64,000 bases of DNA, from assembly GCF_014191725.1 (NCBI RefSeq), contig NZ_JACHWZ010000002.1, positions 199,735-263,734 on the forward strand, given 5' to 3'. Both the position numbers and the translations under genes were made by a program. This DNA comes from Microbulbifer rhizosphaerae (GTDB lineage: Bacteria > Pseudomonadota > Gammaproteobacteria > Pseudomonadales > Cellvibrionaceae). The notes under the pieces were generated by a model. That model saw only the letters and a list, made by a program, of their open reading frames with translations. It did no database searches and was not told the origin of the DNA. Positions 27,320 to 36,201 of the stretch are shown in pieces (the first letter of the stretch is position 1; each line of letters begins with the position of its first letter).

Positions 27320-28852
27320 ATGGAAGTCGCCTTGCGCCACATCACTCTGCTCCTGCTGATCACCTGCCTGAGCGCCTGTTCCGGGCAGGCGGTCTTTCCC
27401 GATCCCCCGCCCAGAGCCGGCAGCTACCAGTTGGACCCGCCCGCGGACGCGCCCCTGGCGCGGATCACCGGGCGCCTCACCGCCGCGCACCGGGGCCTGA
27501 GCGGAGTCTACCCGGTGACCTCGGCTCAGAACGCGCTGGCGGTGCGCCTGGCGGCGATTCGCTCGGCGCGGAGCTCCATCGATATCCAGTATTTTATTTT
27601 TCGCCGCGACGAAACCGGCCTGCTGCTCACCCGCGAACTGATCGAGGCCGCCAATCGCGGGGTGCGCATCCGCTTCCTGCTGGACGATTTCACCACCGGC
27701 GACGCGGACAGGGTGCTGGCGTTGCTCGACCTCCATCCCAATATTCAGATCCGCCTTTTCAATCCCTTTCCCCACAAAGGGCCGCGCGCACTGGAACTGC
27801 TGGCGGATTTCCCCCGCCTGCACCGGCGCATGCACAACAAATCCCTCACCGCGGACAACCGAGTCAGTTTTATCGGTGGGCGCAACCTCAGCAACCAGTA
27901 TTTCGGCATTGATAAGACCATCACCTTCGGCGACCTGGACCTGCTCGCCATCGGTCCGGTGGTATCGGACATCTCTCGCCAGTTCGACCTCTACTGGAAC
28001 AGTCGCTACAGCTTTCCGGTCAGCTCGGTGATCGACTACCGGCCGACACTCGCCCAGCAGCAGGATTTCGTGGACGAGTTGAACAGCAATGCGCAGCAAC
28101 TGCTGGCCAGCGACTACGGCAGGAGCCTGGAACGCTCACCGGTGATTCGCACCCTGAGTGACGACGACGGACTCTGGTATTGGGGGAAAACGCTGGCCGT
28201 CTACGATCCACCGGACAAGATAACGCTGGCACCGCCGGAAGCCGGCCGCTACGCCGAACGGGACTTGCTGTGGCGCATCAACGCCGCAAAACAGCAGCTG
28301 ATCATTATCAGTCCCTATGTGCTGCCCGGCCCCTATTACCTGGGACAATTGATCGCGGCGGCACAGCGGGGAGTGGAGGTTCATATCCTTACCGCCTCGC
28401 TGTCGTCCAGCGATATGGTGCTGGTGCACGGCGCCTACCGCAAATACCGCAAGCCGCTGCTGGAGGCGGGCATCCACCTGTACGAGATGTCCAACGCGCG
28501 CAAGTATAAGCTGGACAACTGGCGGGAGGGCTCCCGTTCCCTGCTACACGCCAAGGCGTTCGCAGTGGACAAGCAGACGCTCTATGTGGGGTCGCTCAAC
28601 CTGGACCCGCGCTCCATCTACCTGAACACGGAACTGGGCCTGCTGATTGAATCACCACAGCTAACGGGCAAAGTAGCGGAAAATTTTATCGAAAATATTC
28701 CCCATCACGCCTACCGGCTGGAGCTGCGCAATGGCAGCATCTACTGGCACCGGGAGGACGGCGAGGTGCTGACCCGTGATCCCGGTGCCAGCTTGTTGCA
28801 GAGATTGGGTTCGAGAATCGGCAGCTGGCTGCCGATCGAACATCTTCTCTAG
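27320..28852 (+). CDS. Phospholipase D/cardiolipin synthase-like lipoprotein
   Basis: The 510-residue precursor carries a lipoprotein signal ending LLITCLSAC (Cys ~20). Two PLD motifs are intact: HRRMHNKSLTADNRVSFIGGRN (residues ~170-195) and LLHAKAFAVDKQTLYVGSLNLDPRS (~410-435). Layout and length match ClsC/YmdC-type proteins, which make cardiolipin from phosphatidylglycerol and phosphatidylethanolamine; a nuclease or phospholipase role is a less likely alternative. No YmdB-like partner gene is adjacent. It ends inside an inverted repeat shared with the convergent CBS gene. Confidence 0.88.
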   Translation: MEVALRHITLLLLITCLSACSGQAVFPDPPPRAGSYQLDPPADAPLARITGRLTAAHRGLSGVYPVTSAQNALAVRLAAIRSARSSIDIQYFIFRRDETGLLLTRELIEAANRGVRIRFLLDDFTTGDADRVLALLDLHPNIQIRLFNPFPHKGPRALELLADFPRLHRRMHNKSLTADNRVSFIGGRNLSNQYFGIDKTITFGDLDLLAIGPVVSDISRQFDLYWNSRYSFPVSSVIDYRPTLAQQQDFVDELNSNAQQLLASDYGRSLERSPVIRTLSDDDGLWYWGKTLAVYDPPDKITLAPPEAGRYAERDLLWRINAAKQQLIIISPYVLPGPYYLGQLIAAAQRGVEVHILTASLSSSDMVLVHGAYRKYRKPLLEAGIHLYEMSNARKYKLDNWREGSRSLLHAKAFAVDKQTLYVGSLNLDPRSIYLNTELGLLIESPQLTGKVAENFIENIPHHAYRLELRNGSIYWHREDGEVLTRDPGASLLQRLGSRIGSWLPIEHLL

Positions 28853-29025
28853 CCCGCATTTCTCCCACATTTCCTCCTGCCCCAGAGCACGACCTGGCTG
28901 GTTTTCGCTCGTTCGGAGTGCTCAACGTACCGCAAAGTACGCCTGCGCGCCGCTCCCGTCGCGAAAGCCAGCCATGCCGCACTCTGGAACCGCCTCGCTA
29001 CGGACCTTTGTGAGAAATGCGGGCT
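28851..29025. repeat. Intergenic inverted-repeat element between convergent genes
   Basis: AGCCCGCATTTCTC (28851-28864) and its reverse complement (29012-29025) bracket a 175-bp GC-rich core; the left arm includes the stop codon of the PLD gene. It looks like a BIME-type element. Confidence 0.65.
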
Positions 29026-29442
29026 CTAGTGGTGCGCCGAAACCGAAGATGCGAATTCCGCGGCCTGCTGGGGAGGCGCTGAGTGGGTAATATCCCCCAA
29101 ACTCAGAATACCCACCATGCGCTTCTCGCTGTTCATTACCGGCATGCGACGCAACTGGTTTTCCTCCATCTTCTGGAGAGCGGAATCCAGGTCGTCGTCC
29201 TCCCAGCACCAGGCGACTCCCTCGGTCATCACATCCCGGGCGGTCAGCGAGGACAGATCGCGCCCCTCCGCCACACCGCGGCAACAGATATCGCGGTCGG
29301 TCACCATGCCGATGAGCTTGTCATTTTCACCGATCGGCACCGAGCCGATATCCTCGTCGCGCAGGATCTTTGCCACTTCTGGCAAGGATGAGTCCGGAGA
29401 GCACCAGGTGCACCCTTTGTGCATTGCTTGCTTGACTTTCAT
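29026..29442 (-). CDS. CBS-domain protein
   Basis: The 138-residue protein consists of two CBS repeats (residues ~7-60: CSPDSSLPEVAKILRDEDIGSVPIGENDKLIGMVTDRDI, and ~75-125: DDDLDSALQKMEENQLRRMPVMNSEKRMVGILSLGDI). Such pairs form a Bateman module that binds adenine nucleotides. AGGAGG precedes the ATG at 29442 by six bases. It is followed upstream by a same-strand Hsp20 gene; with the host-attachment protein nearby this resembles stress-related gene neighbourhoods seen in soil and marine bacteria. Confidence 0.92.
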   Translation of the reverse strand: MKVKQAMHKGCTWCSPDSSLPEVAKILRDEDIGSVPIGENDKLIGMVTDRDICCRGVAEGRDLSSLTARDVMTEGVAWCWEDDDLDSALQKMEENQLRRMPVMNSEKRMVGILSLGDITHSAPPQQAAEFASSVSAHH

Positions 29443-29529
29443 CACATACCTCCTACTTCAGTTATATAACCCGCAGTGTAGGGTCGGTGGCGAGCATCGC
29501 CACCTCCCCGCGGGAACAGCCCCGCACCG

Positions 29530-29958
29530 TCAGTGGATTTCAATGCGGTGGCTGCGCGGTACCGCTTCTTCGCGCTTGGGTGCCTTCAGAGTCAGGACAC
29601 CATCTTTGAAATTTGCATCGATCTCGTCCTCACTGACATCGGAGCCGAGATTGAAGCTGCGCATGAATTTGCCGTAACGCCGCTCCTGGCGAATCACCCG
29701 GCCTTCCTTTTCCTCTTTCTCCTCGCGGTGCACCTCGGCCTCCAGAGTGAGCACACCGTTTTCCAGAGTCACATTGATATCGTCGCGACTAACGCCGGGA
29801 AGTTCGGCGCTGATCTCGTAATTCTTCTTCGTCTCACGCACGTCGATACGCGGAGAGAAAAAGCCTTCCTTGCCTTCACCTATGGTGCGCACAGGGGACA
29901 TAAACTGCTCGAAAATATTGTCCAGGTCGAATAGCGATCCGCGTGGTACAAGGCTCAT
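29530..29958 (-). CDS. Hsp20/alpha-crystallin small heat-shock protein
   Basis: The 142-residue protein has the alpha-crystallin domain at about residues 37-130: FSPRIDVRETKKNYEISAELPGVSRDDINVTLENGVLTLEAEV, then YGKFMRSFNLGSDVSEDEIDANFKDGVLTLKAPK with the GVLTL motif, and a C-terminal RSHRIEIH (I-x-I type tail). These ATP-independent chaperones hold unfolding proteins. AGGAG precedes the ATG. A TCCATTT sequence upstream resembles a sigma32 -10 element, but I could not find a matching -35 box. Confidence 0.93.
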   Translation of the reverse strand: MSLVPRGSLFDLDNIFEQFMSPVRTIGEGKEGFFSPRIDVRETKKNYEISAELPGVSRDDINVTLENGVLTLEAEVHREEKEEKEGRVIRQERRYGKFMRSFNLGSDVSEDEIDANFKDGVLTLKAPKREEAVPRSHRIEIH

Positions 29959-30338
29959 GGTGTAAATCTCCTACGAGTAAATGAAAAAAAACCGCACCGC
30001 GGCTCCGGCACGATTCCCCGGAAACCACGATTTAGTGTTTCGTCAATAAGTCTAGAGAAATGGACGCCACTCGGTAGCGGGAAGTTGAAAAAATTTCCTA
30101 GAGTATCTGCGCAGCGGGCGACTGCGGCCGATGCCAGTTCAAAGACTATTGCCTTATAAAAAACTCGTTCCTGATAACTCCCGGTTCACAGCCATTAATG
30201 GCTCCCGGCAACGACGGTTTCAACTAGCCCGGATATTGCGCCACGGGCCACGATGATCGCGCAGAGATCTGCGCGCTCAGTGCAGTCCTAAGTCCGACAG
30301 GCTGCTAGCATTAAGGGAGAACAACCGAGGAAATTCTC
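29959..30338. other. Divergent intergenic region between hsp20 and host-attachment genes
   Basis: No gene is seen in 380 bp. It must hold two divergent promoters; AT-rich patches occur near 30085-30105 and 30155-30170, but no consensus -35/-10 pair is convincing. GCGCAGAtcTCTGCGC-like dyads lie near 30258-30272. Confidence 0.45.
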
Positions 30339-30776
30339 ATGGCACTTGCATGGGTAATCGTGGCCAATCAGTCCCGCGCACGCCTGTTTGAAGCCCAGAA
30401 GCGCGCCGGCGCCCTCACCGAACTGGAGACGATGATCCATCCGGAGACGCGCCTCAAAGGCCGGGACATCGAGACAGACGCCCCCGGGCGCGCCTTCGAC
30501 AGCGGCGGCGAGGGCCGCCATGCTATGGGCAACGTGCGGGAGCTGCACAACCGCGCGGGGCGAACCTTCGCCCGCGAGATCGCCCACGCCCTGGAGCGCG
30601 GGCGGCAGGAGGGGCGCTACGAAAAACTCTACATAGTGGCGGAACCGCACATGGTGGGCAGCCTGCGCGAAGCCCTCAAGCCGCCCACCCTGGCCACCAT
30701 CGCCGGCGAGACCGGCAAGAACCTGGTGAGCTGCGAGGCGGAGGAGATCCGCGCGCAGTTGCCGACGTGGCTCTGA
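30339..30776 (+). CDS. Host attachment family protein
   Basis: The 145-residue protein matches the 'protein required for attachment to host cells' family: ALAWVIVANQSRARLFEAQKRAGALTELETMIHPETRLKGRDIETDAPGRAFD at the start and HALERGRQEGRYEKLYIVAEPHMVGSLREAL in the second half, an eRF1-like fold segment. Despite the family name, most members are in free-living bacteria and their role is unclear, possibly linked to stress or ribosomes. GAGGAAA precedes the ATG. It is followed by corA on the same strand. Confidence 0.85.
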   Translation: MALAWVIVANQSRARLFEAQKRAGALTELETMIHPETRLKGRDIETDAPGRAFDSGGEGRHAMGNVRELHNRAGRTFAREIAHALERGRQEGRYEKLYIVAEPHMVGSLREALKPPTLATIAGETGKNLVSCEAEEIRAQLPTWL

Positions 30777-30857
30777 CCGGCCCGCGAATATTGATTTGTA
30801 CCCCGCGGATTGCAAATATGTCCCACCTATCGACTACAAGGACTACGGGACACGGCA

Positions 30858-31811
30858 ATGCTGAGACTCTTCGAGATCAGGCGGGGCGCTATCGCCGAGC
30901 AGCCCGCCGACACGGGTGCCACTGAAAAGCAGCTCACGGAGGCCGTATGGGTCGACCTGCAGGAGCCCCAGGAGGAAGAACGCAAACTGCTGGAACAACT
31001 GCTGCGCACCGAGCTGCCGGAGTCTGAGGATGTCGAGGAAATCGAGGCATCGGCACGCTACTACATAGACCATGCCGGCGTTCACATACACTCCCTTTTC
31101 CTGACCCAGAGCGAGGGCCGCCACAACACCGCCAGCGTGGCCTTTCTCCTGCAGCCACAGCGGCTGATTACCGTGCGCGACAGCGACCTGGCGGACTTCC
31201 GCCTGCTGCGCATGCGCGCCCGGCGAGGCCAGGTGGAGGCGCACAGTGCCCAGGAGCTGTGCGTACTGGTGTTCGAGCAGAAAGTGGAAAACCTGGCGGA
31301 CGCCCTGGAGGATATCCACCTCAAGTTGGGCGAGGTCAGCCACCTGGTGCTGGAGGACGAAGCCGCGGAACTGGAGGACGCCATCGACCAACTGGCCAAG
31401 CTGGAGGACAGCAACGGTAAGGTGCGCCTGTGCCTGATGGACACCCGCCGCTCCATCACCTTTTTACAGCGCCATATCAAGATCGACAACGAACTGCAGG
31501 AGACGGTGCGGGACATCATCCGCGATATCGACACCCTGATGGCCCACACCACCTTCCTGTTCGACAAGATCAACTTTCTGATGGACTCCACCCAGGGGTT
31601 TATCAATATCGAACAGACCAACATCATCAAGATGTTTTCCATTGCCGCGGTGGTCTTTCTGCCCCCCACTACCGTGGCCAGCATCTATGGAATGAACTTC
31701 GAATTCATGCCGGAGCTGAAATGGCTGCTGGGCTATCCTTTCGCTCTGGTACTGATCGTACTGTCCGGGATAGCGCCCTACTGGTATTTCAAGAAAAAGG
31801 GGTGGTTGTGA
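30858..31811 (+). CDS. CorA-family magnesium/zinc transporter
   Basis: The 317-residue protein has a cytoplasmic N-terminal domain with long helices (residues 1-250) and two C-terminal membrane helices joined by the family signature YGMNFEFMPEL, ending in the basic tail KKKGWL. The acidic loop after GMN (EFMPEL) is typical of ion recruitment. It forms pentameric divalent-cation channels, either Mg2+ uptake or ZntB-like Zn2+ transport; the sequence seen does not decide. I start at the ATG at 30858 because the homologous region begins MLRLFEI; an upstream frame adds 16 unlikely residues. Confidence 0.9.
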   Translation: MLRLFEIRRGAIAEQPADTGATEKQLTEAVWVDLQEPQEEERKLLEQLLRTELPESEDVEEIEASARYYIDHAGVHIHSLFLTQSEGRHNTASVAFLLQPQRLITVRDSDLADFRLLRMRARRGQVEAHSAQELCVLVFEQKVENLADALEDIHLKLGEVSHLVLEDEAAELEDAIDQLAKLEDSNGKVRLCLMDTRRSITFLQRHIKIDNELQETVRDIIRDIDTLMAHTTFLFDKINFLMDSTQGFINIEQTNIIKMFSIAAVVFLPPTTVASIYGMNFEFMPELKWLLGYPFALVLIVLSGIAPYWYFKKKGWL

Positions 31812-31864
31812 TGGAGGCGGCATAGAACTCTTCATACCGGCGCAGGCCGGTATCCAGTTCAGTT

Positions 31865-32016
31865 GTAGGATGGGCACAAATCGGCAGGATTGCCGATTTG
31901 GACGCCGCAGGCGCCCGCGAAGCGGGCGAGCGCCATGGATGGCGCGAGTCAACGGAGCGCAGCGACGTGCCCATCTTTCCGGCCTTGATGGGCACGCTAC
32001 GCTTTGCCCATCCTAC
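31865..32016. repeat. Composite palindromic element (TAGGATGGGC family)
   Basis: The outer arms GTAGGATGGGCA and TGCCCATCCTAC enclose nested palindromes (AAATCGGCAGGATTGCCGATTT and a GCGCCCGCGAAGCGGGCG hairpin). It lies between the convergent corA and M20 genes. Confidence 0.7.
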
Positions 32017-32069
32017 AAAAAATCACCCTGCCGACTCTTAACTTGATGTTCGACCTATAAGCAGCTCGA

Positions 32070-33581
32070 TCACAGATTGGCGATCTCGACCATCATCGCC
32101 GTGTACATCTTCAGGTTGAGGCGGAACTGCTCCTCGGTGAGGAACTCGTGCTCGGAGTGGCCGCTGTAAGCCACCCCCGGCATGGAGGGGCCGAAACTCA
32201 CCGCGTTGGGCAGCAGTTTGGCATTGGTGGAGCCGCCGATGGCCACCGGGCCCGCGTCATCCATACCCGTGTAGTGACGGAACACCGTCAGCAACGGCTC
32301 CAAATGGGGAGCGTTTTCCACCCGGTAAGGTTCTCCCAGGTCCACCTCCACTTTACCCAGCGCGATATCGCGGCGCTTCTGCCATTCACCCAATGCCTTG
32401 TGTATTTCCCGGTCCAGTTGTCCGGCGCTTTTGCCGGTGGGGCGGCGCAGGTTGAGATGGGTGATCAATCCACTGTCGTCCTTCTTGACCATGGTCACCG
32501 CCGCGGTCATCGGCCCCATAAAATCGTCCGTATAGGCGATATCGCCGAACTGCTCCGCGACGATGCCGGTACCCACCAGATCGTTCAGGTAGTGCACGGT
32601 GGTGCCGGCGGCATTGGCGGGCCAGTCGTACACTTTTAGCGCGTCGGCGAGAAAGGCGATGGCGTTGACGCCGTGCTCCGGCTCGGAACTGTGAGTGGCC
32701 TTGCCCCGCGCGGTGATCTCCAGCGCGGCGTCCGGCGATTCAAAGGTGTAGCGGATCTGCGGGTGCCCATCCGCACGGGCACGTATTGCCCGCACCAGCT
32801 CAGGAGTGGCGTTGATCACCCTGGCGTGGGCTTCGTCCGGCACCTGGCTTCGGAAATAGCCGCCGTAGAATTCGTCCAGGTAGGGGCGGTCACTGTGCTC
32901 CACGGTTTTTGGCGCCGCCGTGACGCGCACCTCGCTCCAGCCTTTTTCCGCGGTCACCACCGGGTAGCTGGCATCGATGGTGATATTGTACTCGGGCATG
33001 TCGTAATCCTTCAGGAAGGCCTTCAACGGCTCCCAGTCGGACTCCTCCGCCAGGTAAACCAGCAGTTCGATACGCCGCTTCATCGGCACTTCCCGGTCCT
33101 TGATCGCCTTCATCGCGTAGAGCGCGGTGGCGATGGGACCCTTGTCGTCCTCGGTGCCGCGGCCGATCAGTTTGCCCGGTTCGCTCTCGCGGTCGAGTTC
33201 GAAAGGGCTCCTGGCCCATTTGGAGGCATCCGCCGGCTGCACGTCGCCGTGGGTGACGATGCCGATTTTCCGCTCCCCTTCACCCAGGGCGATCACCACC
33301 ACATGGCCGTGATCCTGATACTCCAGGCCCAACTCCCCAGCCTTGTTACGCAGGGCACGCTTGAAGCCGGTAAATTCCCGGTTTTCCTCAAACGCCAGAT
33401 CCTCCCGGGCGACGGTCTGGAAACGCACCAGTTCCGCCAGGGTCCCGGTCATCGCGGGCTCGTACTTTCGCACTGCGTAGTCGGCGGTATCCCGGGCCTC
33501 CCGGGACACATCGGCCGCGGCGGCCAGGGGCACAATCAACAGCAACAGCAAAAAACGCGAGACAGGGGAATTGCATTTCAC
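32070..33581 (-). CDS. M20 family dipeptidase, exported
   Basis: The 503-residue precursor has a signal peptide (NSPVSRFLLLLLIVPLAAAA). M20 zinc-enzyme landmarks are THGDVQPAD, GRGTEDDKGPIATALYAMKAIKD and VYLAEESDWEPL, with a dimerisation insert (~residues 215-390) and a C-terminal GGSTNAKLLPNAVSFGPSMPG and YSGHSEHEFL. This arrangement fits PepV-like dipeptidases. Translation starts at a GTG (33581) with AAGGAG eight bases upstream. It probably completes periplasmic peptide breakdown. The gene is divergent from a hypothetical gene. Confidence 0.9.
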   Translation of the reverse strand: MKCNSPVSRFLLLLLIVPLAAAADVSREARDTADYAVRKYEPAMTGTLAELVRFQTVAREDLAFEENREFTGFKRALRNKAGELGLEYQDHGHVVVIALGEGERKIGIVTHGDVQPADASKWARSPFELDRESEPGKLIGRGTEDDKGPIATALYAMKAIKDREVPMKRRIELLVYLAEESDWEPLKAFLKDYDMPEYNITIDASYPVVTAEKGWSEVRVTAAPKTVEHSDRPYLDEFYGGYFRSQVPDEAHARVINATPELVRAIRARADGHPQIRYTFESPDAALEITARGKATHSSEPEHGVNAIAFLADALKVYDWPANAAGTTVHYLNDLVGTGIVAEQFGDIAYTDDFMGPMTAAVTMVKKDDSGLITHLNLRRPTGKSAGQLDREIHKALGEWQKRRDIALGKVEVDLGEPYRVENAPHLEPLLTVFRHYTGMDDAGPVAIGGSTNAKLLPNAVSFGPSMPGVAYSGHSEHEFLTEEQFRLNLKMYTAMMVEIANL

Positions 33582-33732
33582 AGCCGGCTCCTTATTTCAA
33601 ATTATTGAAATCGGATTCTACTCGCCACCCGTGGATAAATCCTGCGCCGGCAACACTGGTCGTCGCGGCTCCATGGCCCTCCGTCTCAACTGCTAAAATA
33701 AGCCTGAAAAGCGCCACGCCGGGAACCCGCCA

Positions 33733-34395
33733 ATGGGACAGACAACTTTCCACCGCAGACAGTGGCTGAGCATACAACAGGCGGTAAGCCACCTGAGCGC
33801 TGTGGCGGAGGAACCGCTGACCAGCGCGGATCTCGCCGACCTGGCCGAGGAATATCAACTGGATCTCTACTGGTACCGCCCCGGCCAATTGCTCGCCTAC
33901 GCCGACGACCGCGGTATCCGCGAACTGGAGACGCCCCTGCGCCTGTGCCCGGAAAACCACAGCGACTGGCAGGCGATCGCGGGCATATTGCGCCACCGCC
34001 CCGCCCTGCCCGCCTACGAACAAGACACCCCACTGCTGGAGGATGCGGAGGGCAACCGCCTGCGTATCACCTTCGAGCGGAGCCAGCGCCCCGAGCCTTT
34101 CAGCAGCCGCTGGTATCCCACTTTTGCCGAACTGGTGGTGAAGCGCAGCCAGTTGGAACAACTGGAGCCGCAGATATTCTCCTCCCCGCAGGAAACGGAC
34201 AGTGAATTGAAAGCACACCTGCTGCTCAATGTGATCTGGGAGCTGGAACAGTTGGCTCTGGACGGCTCGAAGCCGGGGCTCTCCCCCGCCTGGTTGGCAA
34301 GTGAACTGGCGCGCCGCAACGGGGATATCGATCGCAGTGCCGTGGAGCGGGTACTGGCGGCGGCAGAGCGGGAGGGGGCGCGGCAGGCGCACTGA
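33733..34395 (+). CDS. Hypothetical cytoplasmic protein, 220 aa
   Basis: The protein (MGQTTFHRRQWLSIQQAVSHLSAVAEEPLTSADLADLAEEYQLDLYWYRPGQLLAY) has an N-terminal segment like a helix-turn-helix of excisionase/MerR type (WLSIQQAVSHLS ... LTSADLADLAEEYQLDLYWY), a middle part of unknown type, and a C-terminal helical stretch LSPAWLASELARRNGDIDRSAVERVLAAAERE. It may be a DNA-binding protein, but I recognise no named family. GGGAA precedes the ATG. Confidence 0.6.
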   Translation: MGQTTFHRRQWLSIQQAVSHLSAVAEEPLTSADLADLAEEYQLDLYWYRPGQLLAYADDRGIRELETPLRLCPENHSDWQAIAGILRHRPALPAYEQDTPLLEDAEGNRLRITFERSQRPEPFSSRWYPTFAELVVKRSQLEQLEPQIFSSPQETDSELKAHLLLNVIWELEQLALDGSKPGLSPAWLASELARRNGDIDRSAVERVLAAAEREGARQAH

Positions 34396-34696
34396 TCCGC
34401 TTTTCCCTTGGTGGGAACGGTTCCCGGGACCGCGGAGCTCCAGCTCCGCACGCGGGCCGAAGGCCCCCCCTCTCCCCCAGCCCCTCTCCCGCGGGCAGGA
34501 GAGGGGAGCAGGTACAAAAATCGGCTTTCCTGCCAATTTTTGACTCGCCACTTCCTTGTGGCTCACCCTCCGGGCGCCTTCGGCGTCGAAATTGGCTTTC
34601 CTGCCAATTTTTCGATAGGTTCGTTCAGGTTTTTTCGCTGTTCCGTCGCTTCGGAGTTTTTATAATGGGCGGCTTGCGGACAATAGGGGAGCTGTC
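34396..34696. other. Intergenic region with repeats and two terminator-like hairpins
   Basis: No gene is seen. A CCCCTCTCC/GGAGAGGGG palindrome occupies 34465-34508. Two near-identical copies of TTTCCTGCCAATTTTT form hairpins at 34516-34541 and 34589-34612. Confidence 0.6.
34589..34612 (+). terminator. Hairpin with T-tract, second of two direct copies
   Basis: AAATTGGC, loop TTTCCT, GCCAATTT then TT. The copy at 34516-34541 (ATCGGC/GCCAAT) is one pair weaker. Together they probably terminate transcription of the preceding gene. Confidence 0.6.
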
Positions 34697-35281
34697 GTGC
34701 CGGCCAGAAACAGCAACACGGAATACGGGTGGGTGGCCATTGCCCTGCACTGGCTGATGGCTCCCGCCATTATCGGGATGTTCGCCCTGGGCTGGTGGAT
34801 GCGCCAGCTTTCCTACTACGACCCCTGGTACCGCCAGGGCCCGGAACTGCACAAGGGCGTCGGCATCATCCTGCTGGGGCTGCTGCTGGTGCGCCTGGCC
34901 TGGAAGTTCATGAATCCCAGTCCGGCGGCGGAGGCCGGAACCCCACGCTGGCAGGAAACACTGGCGCGCCTGGCTCACAGTGTCATCTATCTGTTGCTGC
35001 TGGCGATCATGTTATCCGGTTACCTGATTTCCACCGCCGATGGCCGTCCCATCGACGTGTTCGGCCTGTTCGAAGTGCCGGCGACGATCCGCGGCATCGA
35101 GAGCCAGGAGGACATCGCCGGGCTGGTGCACGAGGTGCTTGCCTGGAGCCTGATGGCCCTGGTGGCCCTGCACGCGTTGGCGGCACTGAAACACCACTTT
35201 ATCGACCGCGACGCCACCCTGCGCAAAATGCTCGGGCGCGGTGTCGCAATCGCCAACTCCAACCCCGCAATCACAAAATAA
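34697..35281 (+). CDS. Cytochrome b561 family protein
   Basis: The 194-residue protein has four membrane helices with paired histidines: [70 protein letters not shown] and [26 protein letters not shown]. This is the prokaryotic cytochrome b561 (CybB) layout binding two b haems and passing electrons between quinol and periplasmic acceptors. A GTG start at 34697 follows AGGGGAG. It sits 11 bp before yceI, and a b561-YceI pairing is common; YceI proteins bind polyisoprenoids. Confidence 0.92.
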   Translation: MPARNSNTEYGWVAIALHWLMAPAIIGMFALGWWMRQLSYYDPWYRQGPELHKGVGIILLGLLLVRLAWKFMNPSPAAEAGTPRWQETLARLAHSVIYLLLLAIMLSGYLISTADGRPIDVFGLFEVPATIRGIESQEDIAGLVHEVLAWSLMALVALHALAALKHHFIDRDATLRKMLGRGVAIANSNPAITK

Positions 35282-35292
35282 GGAAGCAACCA

Positions 35293-35859
35293 ATGAAAAA
35301 ACTCACTGCACTGCTGTTTGCCGCGCTGATCGGCACGACCGCCCAGGCCGCGGATTACAAAATCGATACCAGCGGCGCCCATGCGTTTGTCCAGTTCCGC
35401 ATCAAGCACCTGGGTTACAGCTGGCTGTACGGCCGCTTCGACAAATTCGACGGCTCCTTCTCCTACGACGAAGAAAACCCGCAATCCTCTTCCGTAGAGG
35501 TGAAAATCGATACCACCAGCCTCGACAGCAACCACGCCGAACGCGACAAGCACCTGCGCGGCTCCGATTTCCTTAACGTCTCCAAATTCCCCACCGCGAC
35601 CTTCAAGAGCACCGGCTTTAAGCCCCTGGGCGACGGCAAGGCCGAACTGACCGGCGACCTGACCCTGCACGGCGTCACCAAGGAAATTACCATCGATGTG
35701 ACCAACATCGGCGGCGGCAAGGACCCCTGGGGCGGCGAGCGCCAGGGTTTCAGCGGCACCACTGAGTTCAAGCTGAAGGACTTCGGTATCGACTATGATC
35801 TGGGACCGGCGTCACAGACCGTGGAAATGATTTTGGATGTGGAAGGCGTTAAGATTTAA
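35293..35859 (+). CDS. yceI: YceI family periplasmic protein
   Basis: The 188-residue precursor starts [20 protein letters not shown], a Sec signal peptide. The mature part is the YceI lipocalin-like fold: [59 protein letters not shown] and [16 protein letters not shown]. Such proteins bind a polyisoprenoid, likely a quinone-related molecule, in the periplasm. AAGGA precedes the ATG and the cytochrome b561 gene ends just upstream, so they form an operon. Confidence 0.94.
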   Translation: MKKLTALLFAALIGTTAQAADYKIDTSGAHAFVQFRIKHLGYSWLYGRFDKFDGSFSYDEENPQSSSVEVKIDTTSLDSNHAERDKHLRGSDFLNVSKFPTATFKSTGFKPLGDGKAELTGDLTLHGVTKEITIDVTNIGGGKDPWGGERQGFSGTTEFKLKDFGIDYDLGPASQTVEMILDVEGVKI

Positions 35860-35963
35860 TGCGGAGTGATGAATGCGGAATGCGGAATGAATACGCGATC
35901 TGACATCATGCCGTAGGAGCGGCCCATGGCCGCGACCAACCCTTCCGGGGCGAAGCCCCAACG

Positions 35964-35993
35964 AAAAAGCCCGGCACAATGCCGGGCTTTTTT
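35964..35993. terminator. Bidirectional rho-independent terminator
   Basis: AAAAA, stem GCCCGGCA, loop CAA, stem TGCCGGGC, then TTTTTT. It ends the cybB-yceI operon and can serve the opposite strand. Confidence 0.9.
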
Positions 35994-36099
35994 CTTGCTT
36001 CAATCACGGCCAACGGCCACTCCTGCATTCATCATTCATGAAGTGCGTCCCTGCACTTCACCCGCTTCGCGGGCAGCCTTCGGCTGTGTAAATCTGCTC

Positions 36100-36192
36100 C
36101 CGGCAGATTTGTCCGCACTCCGCACTCCGCACTCTGCATTCCGCATTCCGCATTCCGCATTCCGCATTCCGCATTCCGCATTCCGCATTCAT
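36100..36192. repeat. Heptamer tandem repeat (GCATTCC/GCACTCC)
   Basis: Seven or more units of CGCATTC follow several CGCACTC units without interruption. The reverse complement (GAATGCG) occurs at 35873-35890, so the region can form long hairpins. Confidence 0.8.
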
Positions 36193-36201
36193 CATTCCAC
36201 C

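Larger units (their letters stand above)
35860..36201. other. Intergenic region with terminator and heptamer repeats
   Basis: No gene is seen. It holds GCGGAATGCGGAATG repeats near 35873-35890, a REP-like TAGGAGCGGCCCATGGCCGC at 35912-35931, a strong terminator, and a run of CGCATTC heptamers at 36100-36192. Confidence 0.6.

Noticed and set aside
30050..30110. Sigma32 promoter for the Hsp20 gene
   Set aside because: A TCCATTT -10-like motif exists, but the -35 region (CTTCCC) matches poorly; not listed as a feature.
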